Positions 8,652-18,468 of a stretch of DNA of 64,000 nucleotides are shown here, piece after piece. Every line of letters starts with the position of its first letter. The first letter of the stretch is position 1. The DNA is from Mycolicibacterium sp. BiH015 (lineage in GTDB: Bacteria; Actinomycetota; Actinomycetes; Mycobacteriales; Mycobacteriaceae). The position numbers and the translations under genes were made by a program. The stretch spans positions 124,001 to 188,000 of the forward strand of contig NZ_JAQGCZ010000004.1 in NCBI RefSeq assembly GCF_027706845.1. The letters run 5' to 3'. The notes below the pieces were generated by a model. That model was not told the DNA's origin. It saw only the letters and a list, made by a program, of their open reading frames with translations, and did not search any database.

Positions 8652-9371
8652 ATGCGTCGACGTTCGTCCCTGATCGCCAGCCTGGTCGTCGACGCGCCGG
8701 GCCGACCGCAGCAGGCCATTCTCGACGAGTTGCGCCGAGTCATTCTCGACGGTGCCGTGTCGCCGGGCACCCCGATCCCGTTGGGTGAGGTGGCCGATCT
8801 GTTCGGGGTGAGCCAGATCCCGGTGCGCGAGGCGCTCAAGACGTTGATCGGCGAGGGACTGGTCGCGCACCGTAACAATTTCGGCTATACGGTCGCCCTG
8901 CTGACGCCGCAGGAACTGCGGGAAATGTACATCGTGCGGGAGACACTGGAGTCAGCTGCGCTGGCGGCTGCGGTCGGCAACGCGACCGACGAGGATCATG
9001 CAGCGGCGATCGCCGCCAATGAGGTTCTGCTGCAGGCGATTCGCGACGAGGACCCCGCTGCCTACCATCGGCACAGTCGCGACTTTCATCTCGCGCTGAC
9101 CGGGCCGTCGCGCATGTACCGGCTGTTGCACATGCTCGAATCGGCCTGGAACGTCACCGAACCTGTGCAATCGATGGTGCACGTCGCCGCCGAGGACCGC
9201 CGCGACCTGCACGCCGACCACACGGAGATGCTCGACGGCTTTCTCGCCCGTGACGTCGAGCGTCTACTCACCGCCGCGGAGGTTCATGCCCAACGACTCA
9301 ACGCGGTGATCGCGACGCTGCCGACCGACACCGGCCTGTTCGCGCCGCCTGATATATCTTCCACGCAATAG
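8652..9371 (+). CDS. GntR-family (FCD-type) transcriptional regulator of allantoin genes
   Basis: A 239-aa protein with a winged helix (about residues 12-75; ILDELRRVILDGAVSPGTPIPLGEVADLFGVSQIPVREALKTLIGEGLV) and an all-alpha FCD effector domain (about 85-215), whose Asp/His positions (EDHAA, YHRHSRDFH, HADHTEM) usually bind metal and ligand. The start MRRRSS (8652) is preferred over an upstream in-frame start at 8616. It directly precedes the permease and racemase genes, so it likely senses allantoin or a breakdown product and controls this island. The inference rests on position. Confidence 0.85.
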   Translation: MRRRSSLIASLVVDAPGRPQQAILDELRRVILDGAVSPGTPIPLGEVADLFGVSQIPVREALKTLIGEGLVAHRNNFGYTVALLTPQELREMYIVRETLESAALAAAVGNATDEDHAAAIAANEVLLQAIRDEDPAAYHRHSRDFHLALTGPSRMYRLLHMLESAWNVTEPVQSMVHVAAEDRRDLHADHTEMLDGFLARDVERLLTAAEVHAQRLNAVIATLPTDTGLFAPPDISSTQ

Positions 9372-9424
9372 GGCGGTAGTTCGCAGGCAATACCGGTGAA
9401 ACGATCCGTCGTTAGCGTCCGCGC

Positions 9425-10978
9425 ATGACCGACATCGACTCAACTCACGTCAGCAAGGACATGCCGCCCGGTGCGGTGGTCGGTGCGGGCGACATGGTCG
9501 AGGCCTCCGGCCACCCCGTCGGGGGTGGCGTCATCAAGCCCGGCTATGACCCGCGCCTGACCAACGAAGACCTTGCGCCGTTGGGCAAACAGACGTGGAC
9601 CTCCTACAACATCTTCGCGTTCTGGATGTCCGACGTGCACAGCGTCGGCGGCTACGTGACAGCGGGCAGCCTGTTCGCCCTCGGCCTGGCCAGTTGGCAG
9701 GTGCTCGTCGCGCTGCTGATCGGCATCGTGATCGTCAACGTCTTCTGCAACCTGGTGGCCAAACCGAGCCAGGCCACCGGTGTGCCGTATCCGGTGATCT
9801 GCCGCAGCGTCTTCGGCGTGCTGGGCGCCAACATCCCCGCCATCATCCGCGGCCTGATCGCGGTGGCGTGGTACGGCATCCAGACCTACCTGGCGTCGGC
9901 GGCGCTCGACGTGGTGCTGCTCAAGCTGTTCCCCGGGCTGGCACCCTACGCCGACGTCGACGAGTACGGCTTCCTGGGCCTGCCGCTGCTGGGCTGGGGC
10001 AGCTTCATCCTGCTGTGGATCCTGCAGGCGTGCGTGTTCTGGCGCGGTATGGAGGCCATCCGCAAGTTCATCGACTTCTGCGGTCCCGCAGTGTACGTCG
10101 TGATGTTCCTGCTGTGCGGGTACCTCATCTATCAGGCCGGCTGGGGTGCCATCGACCTCAACCTCGGCGAGGTGACCTACACGGGGTTGGAGTCCATCCC
10201 GGTCATGCTGGGCGCCATCGCGCTTGTGGTGTCCTACTTCTCGGGTCCGATGCTGAACTTCGGCGACTTCTCCCGCTACGGCAAGTCGTTCGACGCGGTG
10301 AAGCGGGGCAACTTCCTCGGGCTGCCGGTCAACTTCCTGGTGTTCTCGATCCTGGTGGTCGTCACTGCTTCACTGACCGTGCCGGTGTTCGGCGAACTGA
10401 TCACCGACCCCGTCGAGACGGTCGCGCGCATCGACTCCACCTTCGCAATCGTGTTGGGCGCGTTGACGTTCACCATCGCCACCATCGGCATCAACATCGT
10501 CGCCAACTTCATCTCGCCGGCGTTCGACTTCTCCAACGTCAGCCCGCAGCGCATCAGCTGGCGCGCCGGCGGCATGATCGCCGCGGTCGGTTCGGTGCTG
10601 ATCACCCCGTGGAACCTGTACAACAACCCGGAGGTCATCCACTACACGCTGGAGACGCTGGGTGCGTTCATCGGTCCGCTGTTCGGCGTCCTGATCGCCC
10701 ACTACTACCTGGTGCACAGGCAGAAAGTCGACGTCGACGCGATGTTCACCATGTCGGAGGACGGAACCTACTGGTACAGCAAGGGTTACAACCCTGCGGC
10801 GGTGATCGCGACCGCGGTGGGCGCCGTGGTCGCAATGGTGCCGGTGCTGCTCGGCGGCTCTGTCGTCGGGATGTACACCGCCGCACAGTACAGCTGGTTC
10901 ATCGGCTGCGGTCTCGGCTTCGCCCTGTACTGGGTGATGGCCACCCGGGGACGCTTCGCCGTGCCCGCGCTGCCGTGA
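9425..10978 (+). CDS. NCS1-family nucleobase/allantoin:cation symporter
   Basis: This is a 517-aa inner-membrane protein with about 12 hydrophobic helices. NCS1 hallmarks are visible: NEDLAPLGKQTWTSYNIFAFWMSDVHSVGGY at residues 40-80, then GVPYPVICRSVFGVLGANIPAIIRGLIAVAWYGIQTYL at about 117-157. These segments form the substrate and sodium sites in the family (uracil, hydantoin, allantoin). Flanking racemase, allantoinase and allantoicase genes make allantoin or another hydantoin the likely cargo. Its TGA overlaps the GTG of the racemase gene, so they are co-translated. Confidence 0.9.
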   Translation: MTDIDSTHVSKDMPPGAVVGAGDMVEASGHPVGGGVIKPGYDPRLTNEDLAPLGKQTWTSYNIFAFWMSDVHSVGGYVTAGSLFALGLASWQVLVALLIGIVIVNVFCNLVAKPSQATGVPYPVICRSVFGVLGANIPAIIRGLIAVAWYGIQTYLASAALDVVLLKLFPGLAPYADVDEYGFLGLPLLGWGSFILLWILQACVFWRGMEAIRKFIDFCGPAVYVVMFLLCGYLIYQAGWGAIDLNLGEVTYTGLESIPVMLGAIALVVSYFSGPMLNFGDFSRYGKSFDAVKRGNFLGLPVNFLVFSILVVVTASLTVPVFGELITDPVETVARIDSTFAIVLGALTFTIATIGINIVANFISPAFDFSNVSPQRISWRAGGMIAAVGSVLITPWNLYNNPEVIHYTLETLGAFIGPLFGVLIAHYYLVHRQKVDVDAMFTMSEDGTYWYSKGYNPAAVIATAVGAVVAMVPVLLGGSVVGMYTAAQYSWFIGCGLGFALYWVMATRGRFAVPALP

Positions 10979-11700
10979 CCAAGCCCGCCGCGACGATCTG
11001 GGTCATCAATCCGAACACCACCGAGGCGATGACGGCCGTCATTACCGAGTGTGCGCGCGCCGTCGTCGCACCGGGAACCGAGGTCGTCGGGGTCACCTCG
11101 GAGATCGGGCCGGCGTCGATCGAAAGCCACTACGACGAGGCGCTTTCCGTTCCGGGCGTGCTGCGGGCGATCGAGCGCGGCGAACGCCAAGGGGTCGACG
11201 GATACGTCATCGCGTGCTTCGGCGACCCCGGCCTGGACGCGGCGCGGGAGGTGGCGTCGGGGCCGGTGGTCGGCATCGCGGAGGCCGCCATGCACACGGC
11301 GAGTTTCCTGGGCCGCGGCTTCAGCGTGGTCACGACCCTGGGCCGCACCGCGGGGCGGGCCGCCGATCTCGCCGAACACTATGGGATGCAACGCTTCTGC
11401 CGCGGCATCCACGCGTGTGAGATCGCGGTGCTGGACCTTCACGACGATCCCGACGTCCGCAAGGTCATCACGGAGGCGTGCCGGGACGCGTTGGAGGCCG
11501 ACGGCTCCGACGTCGTCGTGCTCGGCTGTGCGGGGATGGCTGACATGTGTGCGTCGATCTCCGCCGAGCTCGGGGTGCCGGTCGTCGACGGTGTCGCGGC
11601 CGCCACGTCGACCGTGCAGTCACTGGTTGCGATGGGTTTGCGGACCTCGAAGCGCGGCGAGTTCGCGACCCCGCCGCCGAAGGATTACCTGACGGGGTGA
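10975..11700 (+). CDS. Asp/Glu/hydantoin racemase (probable allantoin racemase)
   Basis: GTG at 10975 overlaps the permease stop (GTGA). The 241-aa product has IWVINPNTTEAMT at the N-terminus and the two catalytic Cys regions of this racemase superfamily: IACFGDPGL with C81 and VLGCAGMAD with C185. Hydantoin and allantoin racemases use this Cys pair to invert the ring carbon. It would convert the allantoin enantiomer not used by the allantoinase. The last 16 bp overlap the convergent allantoinase gene tail-to-tail. Confidence 0.87.
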   Translation: MTKPAATIWVINPNTTEAMTAVITECARAVVAPGTEVVGVTSEIGPASIESHYDEALSVPGVLRAIERGERQGVDGYVIACFGDPGLDAAREVASGPVVGIAEAAMHTASFLGRGFSVVTTLGRTAGRAADLAEHYGMQRFCRGIHACEIAVLDLHDDPDVRKVITEACRDALEADGSDVVVLGCAGMADMCASISAELGVPVVDGVAAATSTVQSLVAMGLRTSKRGEFATPPPKDYLTG

Positions 11701-12590
11701 ACGGTGCGCCAGTGCTCGGCGATCTCGATGCGCCGCGCCAGCCAGACGCCCTCGTGGGACTGCACGTGGTCGAGAAAACGTTCGAGTGACCTCGAGCGGG
11801 CCGGACGCCCCGCCAGCCGGCAGTGCAGCCCGACTGACAGCATCTTCGGGTGCCCCTCACCGCCTTCTGCGTAGAGAACATCGAATGCATCACGCAAGTG
11901 GGCGTAGAACTCCTCGCCGTTGGAGAACCCGGCCGGGGAGGCGAAGCGCATGTCGTTGGTGTCCAGCGTGTACGGCACCACCAGATGGTCTCGGCCGGCG
12001 ACGGTGACCCAGTAGGGCAGATCGTCGGCATAGGAGTCCGAGTCGTAGGTGAACCCGCCGTGCTCGACGACCAGCTCGCGGGTGTTGGGTGAGTCGCGCC
12101 CGGTGTACCAGCCGCGCGGCGCGGCGCCGGTCAGGTCGGTGAGGATGCGCACGGCCTCCTGGAGGTGCGTCCTCTCGGTGTCGCGGTCGACCAGCTGATA
12201 CGACGTCCATCGCAGGCCATGGCAGGCGATTTCGTGGCCGAGTTCGGTGAACGCCGCCGCCGCCTCGCGGTTGCGCTGCAGGGCGCGGGCGACGGCGAAG
12301 ACGGTCAGCGGCACGCCGCGCCGTTCGAAGATGTGCAGCAGACGCCACAGCCCGGCGCGTGAGCCGTACTCGTACAGCGACTCCATGCTCATGTGGCGGT
12401 TCGGGAAGGCCTCGGCTGGGGTCATTTCCGACAGGAACGTCTCCGACGCGGGATCGCCGTCGAGAACTGAGTTCTCCGCGCCCTCTTCGTAATTCAGGAC
12501 GAATTGGACGGCGATACGTGCGTCGCGGGGCCACCGCGGATCCGGCGGTGTGCGGCCGTAGCCGATCATGTCCCGCGGATACCCGCTCAT
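11685..12590 (-). CDS. puuE: PuuE-type allantoinase (polysaccharide deacetylase fold)
   Basis: This 301-aa protein belongs to the NodB/polysaccharide deacetylase fold, not the metal-dependent amidohydrolase type of allantoinase. Landmarks are MIGYGRTPPDPRWPRDARIAVQFVLNYEEGAE (residues 8-39), GHEIACHGLRWTSY near 125 and GFTYDSDSYADDLPYW near 185. These match PuuE proteins, which open the allantoin ring to allantoate without the usual metal. The ATG overlaps the allantoicase stop (ATGA), so the two consecutive steps are co-translated. The longer frame upstream of 12590 runs through the neighbour and is not used. Confidence 0.88.
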   Translation of the reverse strand: MSGYPRDMIGYGRTPPDPRWPRDARIAVQFVLNYEEGAENSVLDGDPASETFLSEMTPAEAFPNRHMSMESLYEYGSRAGLWRLLHIFERRGVPLTVFAVARALQRNREAAAAFTELGHEIACHGLRWTSYQLVDRDTERTHLQEAVRILTDLTGAAPRGWYTGRDSPNTRELVVEHGGFTYDSDSYADDLPYWVTVAGRDHLVVPYTLDTNDMRFASPAGFSNGEEFYAHLRDAFDVLYAEGGEGHPKMLSVGLHCRLAGRPARSRSLERFLDHVQSHEGVWLARRIEIAEHWRTVHPVR

Positions 12591-13549
12591 ACCAGGTCTC
12601 CGAAGAGGCGCAGCCGCGCCAGCCCGCCGTCGGGATAGATGTCGAGGCGCACCTGATCGACGACATCGGCACAGGTGACGGGGAACCGGTGCCGGGTGTC
12701 GGGCAGCAGATCGGTGCGGGGCAGCAGCGGCACCCATTCGGATCCGCCGTGGCGGCCCCAGAGCGCCGCGGCGCTGGGGCTGTTGCCGATGAAGTACGAG
12801 GTGTCGACCTCGGCGAGCCGGATGCGTCCGGCGCCGGCCAACCGGATGTGCACCCAGTCGTTGCCGTCGTCGCGCCGCCGGGCGGTTTCCCAGCCGTCAC
12901 CCATCACCTGCGCCAATCCGGGAAAGATGATGTTCTGCGGGGAGCTGTAGAACCGGTTGGAGCAGTCCAGCACCAGCCCGCCGTTCTCCAGGGCGGCCAG
13001 GTCCGTCGGCCCGAAGCCGACGAGTTTCGGATCGGGCAGGCCCTCGCCGTGCACCCGCAGGCGCGCGACACCGCCGTCGGGATAGATGGTCAGGCGCACG
13101 TGGGTCCATCGCCGCGACGAGTCGACCTCGAAGGGGTTGCGGGTGTCGCCGTAGATCTTCGACCGCTCGACGAGGGTGACCCAATCCGGATGTGTGGCAA
13201 GCGATTCGGCAGTCGGGTAGTCGTCGACCTCGATGGCTTCGATCGAGGCCTCCGGCGGGAAGTTGCCCTTGAACCATGCGGTGTCGACGACGACGCCGCG
13301 GATCAGGCCGGGAACACCCAGTCGGACGATCGCCTGGTCGTGCCCGGCTTCGCGGCGCCGGCGGGTCTCCCAGCCGTCGTAGACCTGCCCCTTGTGACCG
13401 AACGAGGCCGGGCGGTAGGTCGCGGGCCCGGGATTGATCAGATTCTCCTTCTCCGCGAATGTCTCGTCGTTGGCCCAGACGACCGCGCCGCCCAGCGGAC
13501 GCAGGGCGAGGTCGGGCAACCACGTGAAGTCGGGGAGCGAATCGGCCAT
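12587..13549 (-). CDS. alc: Allantoicase
   Basis: The 320-aa protein has the internal duplication of allantoicases: two jelly-roll repeats, about residues 20-165 and 190-318. Each contains a DGWETxRRR motif (YDGWETRRRREAGHDQAIVRLG and GDGWETARRRDDGNDWVHIRLA) and an IYPDGGxARLR motif. It cleaves allantoate to ureidoglycolate and urea. It is the first gene of the minus-strand pair with allantoinase. Urate oxidase and ureidoglycolate lyase genes are not visible in the window, so the pathway either starts from imported allantoin or is completed elsewhere. Confidence 0.92.
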   Translation of the reverse strand: MADSLPDFTWLPDLALRPLGGAVVWANDETFAEKENLINPGPATYRPASFGHKGQVYDGWETRRRREAGHDQAIVRLGVPGLIRGVVVDTAWFKGNFPPEASIEAIEVDDYPTAESLATHPDWVTLVERSKIYGDTRNPFEVDSSRRWTHVRLTIYPDGGVARLRVHGEGLPDPKLVGFGPTDLAALENGGLVLDCSNRFYSSPQNIIFPGLAQVMGDGWETARRRDDGNDWVHIRLAGAGRIRLAEVDTSYFIGNSPSAAALWGRHGGSEWVPLLPRTDLLPDTRHRFPVTCADVVDQVRLDIYPDGGLARLRLFGDLV

Positions 13550-13597
13550 CGGTCAATCGTCACAGAGATCGGCCGTCGCGTCGCCTTGAGCGGTGCC

Positions 13598-13624
13598 GGG
13601 AACAAATCGGCCCGGGACCCCGTT
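13598..13624 (+). promoter_or_regulatory. SigH-type promoter upstream of dnaK
   Basis: GGGAAC at 13598-13603 and CGTT at 13621-13624 leave 18 nt between GGAAC and GTT. This fits the mycobacterial SigH/SigE consensus (GGAAC, 18-20 nt, GTT). Known SigH control of dnaK in M. tuberculosis supports the call. Confidence 0.65.
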
Positions 13625-13637
13625 GACCACTTCGACA

Positions 13638-13658
13638 GTTGAGTCTCACAGGCTCAAG
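13638..13658 (+). promoter_or_regulatory. HspR operator (HAIR) 1 upstream of dnaK
   Basis: GTTGAGT, 7 nt, GCTCAAG. This matches the HspR-associated inverted repeat CTTGAGT-N7-ACTCAAG with one change in each arm. A TTGACA -35-like element follows at 13665-13670. Confidence 0.75.
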
Positions 13659-13692
13659 TTTGGCTTGACACGGAACCACTGTGGGGAGCAGG

Positions 13693-13713
13693 CTTGAGTG
13701 CGGTGCACTCAGA
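13693..13713 (+). promoter_or_regulatory. HspR operator (HAIR) 2 upstream of dnaK
   Basis: CTTGAGT, 7 nt, ACTCAGA. The left arm is perfect and the right arm differs at its last two bases. It covers the -10 region expected for the TTGACA at 13665-13670, a good position for repression by the operon's own HspR. Confidence 0.75.
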
Positions 13714-13746
13714 CCACATCGAAAGTCTATTCAGGAGGCAGTAACT

Positions 13747-15626
<1,880 letters not shown>

Positions 15627-15630
<4 letters not shown>

Positions 15631-16277
15631 CCGACGCTGATCAGGACCGTGTGAACCAGGAACGCGAACCGATCACCTTCACCGACAAGCGGCGCATCGA
15701 TCCTGAAACGGGAAAAGTGCGTGAGGATGCCGGCTCCGCCTCGGCCCCCAGTGGGTCGGAGGCGGAGGCGGCACCCGCCGCCGCGGCGGGGTCAGCGGAG
15801 ATCGACGAGCTGAAAGCCACACTGCAGCGTGTGAAAGCGGAGTACGACAACTACCGCAAGCGTGCGTTGCGGGACCAGCAGGCGATCGCGGAACGAGCCA
15901 AGGCCGCGGCCGTCGTTCAGTTGCTGCCGGTTCTCGATGACCTCGACCGGGCGCGCAGCCACGGTGATCTGGAATCCGGGCCCCTGAAATCCGTTGCCGA
16001 CAAGCTCGCGACGGCACTTGAGGGGCTGGGCCTCTCAGGGTTCGGCGAGGAAGGCGATGAGTTCGACCCCGCATTGCACGAGGCTGTGCAGCACGAGGGT
16101 GAGGGCACGCATCCCGTCGTCGGAACCGTGATGCGGCGTGGCTACCGGATAGGAGAGCAGGTCGTCCGGCACGCCATGGTCGGTGTCATTGACACGATTC
16201 CAGACACCGTTCCCGACGCGTCGGGAAACGGCAATGCCGACGCCGAGGCCCGACAGCCCTCAGAATCAGAGAACTGA
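15627..16277 (+). CDS. grpE: Nucleotide exchange factor GrpE
   Basis: The GTG start overlaps the dnaK TGA (GTGA). The 216-aa protein has a low-complexity acidic N-terminus (about 1-55), a long coiled-coil ([38 protein letters not shown], about 52-90) and the C-terminal beta domain with [37 protein letters not shown]. It releases ADP from DnaK to reset the cycle. A Ser/Ala/Glu-rich head of this kind is common in mycobacterial GrpE. Confidence 0.97.
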
Positions 16278-16317
16278 TTGAACATCGATCAACGAGCAGG
16301 TGAGGAGGTGACGCGAT

Positions 16318-17502
16318 ATGGCCCAGAGAGAATGGGTTGAGAAGGACTTCTACAAAGTGCTCGGCGTCGCCTCCGATGCCGACGAGAAAGAGATCAAGCG
16401 GGCCGCCCGCAAGATCCTCGCCGACAACCACCCCGACCGGAATCCGGGTAACGCCGAAGCAGAGGAGCGCTACAAGGCTGCTTCCGAAGCCAAAGAAGTG
16501 CTGACCGATTCCGCGAAGCGCAAGGAGTACGACGAGACCCGCCGTCTGTTCGCAGGCGGCGGTTTCGGCCGCGGCCGTTACAGCGGCGGCGGTGGATTCG
16601 GCGGATTCGGTGCCGGCGACGGAGGCCAGGAGTTCAATCTCAACGACCTGTTCGACGCTGCCGGGCAGGCCGGCGGCGCGAACATCGGCGATCTCTTCGG
16701 CGGGCTTTTTGGCCGCGGCGCACAGCAGCCGCGGCCGTCTCGGCCCCGGCGGGGGAACGATCTCGAGACCGAGACCGAGCTGAGCTTCCTGGAAGCCACC
16801 AAGGGCGTGGCGATGCCACTTCGGCTCACCAGCCCGGCGCCGTGTACGAACTGCCACGGCAGTGGCGCGCGCCCGGGAACCAGTCCGAAGGTGTGCCCCA
16901 ACTGCAACGGCGCGGGCGTGGTCAGCCGCAACCAGGGTGCCTTCGGATTCTCCGAGCCGTGTACGGAATGCCGTGGCAGCGGGTCGATCATCGAGAATCC
17001 CTGCGACGAGTGCAAAGGCACCGGTGTCACGACGCGGACCCGCACCATCAACGTGCGGATCCCGCCGGGCGTCGAGGACGGGCAGCGCATCAGGCTGGCA
17101 GGCCAGGGCGAAGCCGGGTTACGGGGTGCGCCCTCGGGCGACCTCTACGTGACCGTCCATGTCAGGCCGGACAAGGTGTTCGGGCGCAACGGCGACGACC
17201 TGACGGTCTCGGTTCCGGTGAGCTTCCACGAACTCGCCTTGGGGACAACGCTTTCCGTGCCGACGCTGGAAGGCAAGGTTGGAGTCCGGGTGCCGAAGGG
17301 TACGTCCGACGGTCGCATCCTCCGGGTTCGGGGCCGCGGGGTCCCGAAACGGGCTGGCGGACATGGCGATCTACTGGTGACGGTCAAGGTGGCGGTGCCG
17401 CCGAACCTCGAAGGTGAGGCCGCCGAGGCGCTGGAAGCCTATGCCAAGGCCGAGCGTGCCAGCGGATTCGACCCGAGGGCGGGATGGGCAGGTTCGCTGT
17501 GA
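16318..17502 (+). CDS. dnaJ: Co-chaperone DnaJ
   Basis: ATG 16318 follows GAGGAGGT. The 394-aa type I J-protein has a J-domain (about 9-75, HPD at 38-40), a Gly/Phe-rich linker (about 79-132) and four zinc-finger repeats: CTNCHGSG (176-183), CPNCNGAG (193-200), CTECRGSG (215-222) and CDECKGTG (229-236). C-terminal substrate-binding barrels follow. It delivers clients to DnaK and stimulates its ATPase. Its position next to hspR corresponds to DnaJ1 of M. tuberculosis. Confidence 0.97.
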   Translation: MAQREWVEKDFYKVLGVASDADEKEIKRAARKILADNHPDRNPGNAEAEERYKAASEAKEVLTDSAKRKEYDETRRLFAGGGFGRGRYSGGGGFGGFGAGDGGQEFNLNDLFDAAGQAGGANIGDLFGGLFGRGAQQPRPSRPRRGNDLETETELSFLEATKGVAMPLRLTSPAPCTNCHGSGARPGTSPKVCPNCNGAGVVSRNQGAFGFSEPCTECRGSGSIIENPCDECKGTGVTTRTRTINVRIPPGVEDGQRIRLAGQGEAGLRGAPSGDLYVTVHVRPDKVFGRNGDDLTVSVPVSFHELALGTTLSVPTLEGKVGVRVPKGTSDGRILRVRGRGVPKRAGGHGDLLVTVKVAVPPNLEGEAAEALEAYAKAERASGFDPRAGWAGSL

Positions 17503-17520
17503 TGAGCGCCTGCGCGAAGA
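17501..17520 (+). repeat. Short repeat copy 1, at the dnaJ 3' end
   Basis: GATGAGCGCCTGCGCGAAGA overlaps and follows the dnaJ stop. It differs at one of 20 bases from 35754-35773 at the clpB stop. It lies just before the hspR start and may be a dispersed 3'-end sequence. Confidence 0.6.
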
Positions 17521-17533
17521 ACCAGGGGCTGCT

Positions 17534-17908
17534 GTGAGTGCGAGTCGCAGGGATCGGCAGGAAGAGGCCAGGACGTTCCTGATCTCGGTGGCCGCCGAGC
17601 TGGCCGGTATGCATGCGCAGACGCTGCGCACGTACGACCGGCTCGGCTTGGTCAGCCCCCAGCGCAGCTCCGGTGGGGGACGCCGCTATTCGCAGCGTGA
17701 CGTCGACCTGCTGCGCGAGGTGCAGCGGCTCTCGCAGGACGAGGGCGTCAACCTCGCCGGGATCAAACGGATCATCGAGTTGACCAACCAGGTCGAGGCG
17801 CTGCAGGCGCGGGTGCGCGAGCTGAGCAACGAGGTCGAGCACCTGCGCGCGCAGCCGCGGCCCAAGAGCACGGCGCTGGTGGTCTGGCAGCCGCGCAACA
17901 AACGCTAG
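17534..17908 (+). CDS. hspR: Heat-shock repressor HspR (MerR family)
   Basis: GTG 17534 is chosen because the product (124 aa, SASRRDRQEEARTFLISVAAELAGMH...) aligns with known mycobacterial HspR. The upstream in-frame extension overlaps dnaJ. The MerR-type helix-turn-helix (HAQTLRTYDRLGLV, SGGGRRYSQRDVDLL) is followed by EGVNLAGIKRIIELTNQVEALQARV (dimer coiled coil) and a basic tail ending PKSTALVVWQPRNKR. It represses dnaK and clpB at HAIR sites. DnaK is thought to act as its co-repressor, closing a feedback loop. Matching HAIR sites lie upstream of both targets in this window. Confidence 0.95.
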   Translation: MSASRRDRQEEARTFLISVAAELAGMHAQTLRTYDRLGLVSPQRSSGGGRRYSQRDVDLLREVQRLSQDEGVNLAGIKRIIELTNQVEALQARVRELSNEVEHLRAQPRPKSTALVVWQPRNKR

Positions 17909-17957
17909 AAGCCGCGGCAGCAGGCGGCGCCACTCGTCGACCTGACGTTGTGTTCAA

Positions 17958-18323
17958 CTAACGTTTCACCGCATCTCGTCGCGCGATCAGTCCGAGTATG
18001 GCGAACAGCGCCGCACCCCCGCCGCCACTGACCAGGGTGTACACCGAAAGCTTTCCGCGAGCGAACTCGGCGACCGATGACACGCAATCAGCAGAGTCGA
18101 CGGCGGCACCGATCCCGGCGACCACCGGTACGGCGGCATCTTGGGCGCCCAATAGTGCGACGGCCAACGCCAACTCGCGGGACCCGAACAGCCGGGTGAC
18201 CCACGGGGACGTCGTCGTATCGAGTCCGAAGAGCCTCGCGGCGAAACCCGGGGCAATCAACGTTATGGCGCCGACGCCGATACGAAGGCTGCCGAGCGCA
18301 ATGCGTGAAATCGAATGAACCAT
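17958..18323 (-). CDS. Small membrane protein (possibly DUF4267-type)
   Basis: ATG 18323 (MVHSISRIALGSLRIGVGAITLIAPGFAARLFGL) gives 121 aa with about four hydrophobic helices and a conserved-looking SRELALAVALLGA segment. It resembles small DUF4267-type integral membrane proteins of actinobacteria, whose role is unknown. The in-frame extension up to 18485 covers the probable promoter region of the next gene and was not used. It converges on hspR with about 49 bp between stops. Confidence 0.6.
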   Translation of the reverse strand: MVHSISRIALGSLRIGVGAITLIAPGFAARLFGLDTTTSPWVTRLFGSRELALAVALLGAQDAAVPVVAGIGAAVDSADCVSSVAEFARGKLSVYTLVSGGGGAALFAILGLIARRDAVKR

Positions 18324-18468
18324 CGTTCGAACATGCCCAATGGGCTGCTGCCATGGACATGCCGAACGCTGCCAAACACTGCCACAACACCAGCGGGTTT
18401 CTGGGGGATTACCCCACCCCTGCCCCGGGGGTGCGCACGATTGTCTTTCCGCGTCGGCTCCGGCGACG

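Noticed and set aside
9595..10974. Upstream extension of the racemase frame
   Set aside because: It lies out of frame within the permease and is Arg-rich nonsense; GTG 10975 with the GTGA overlap is the credible start.
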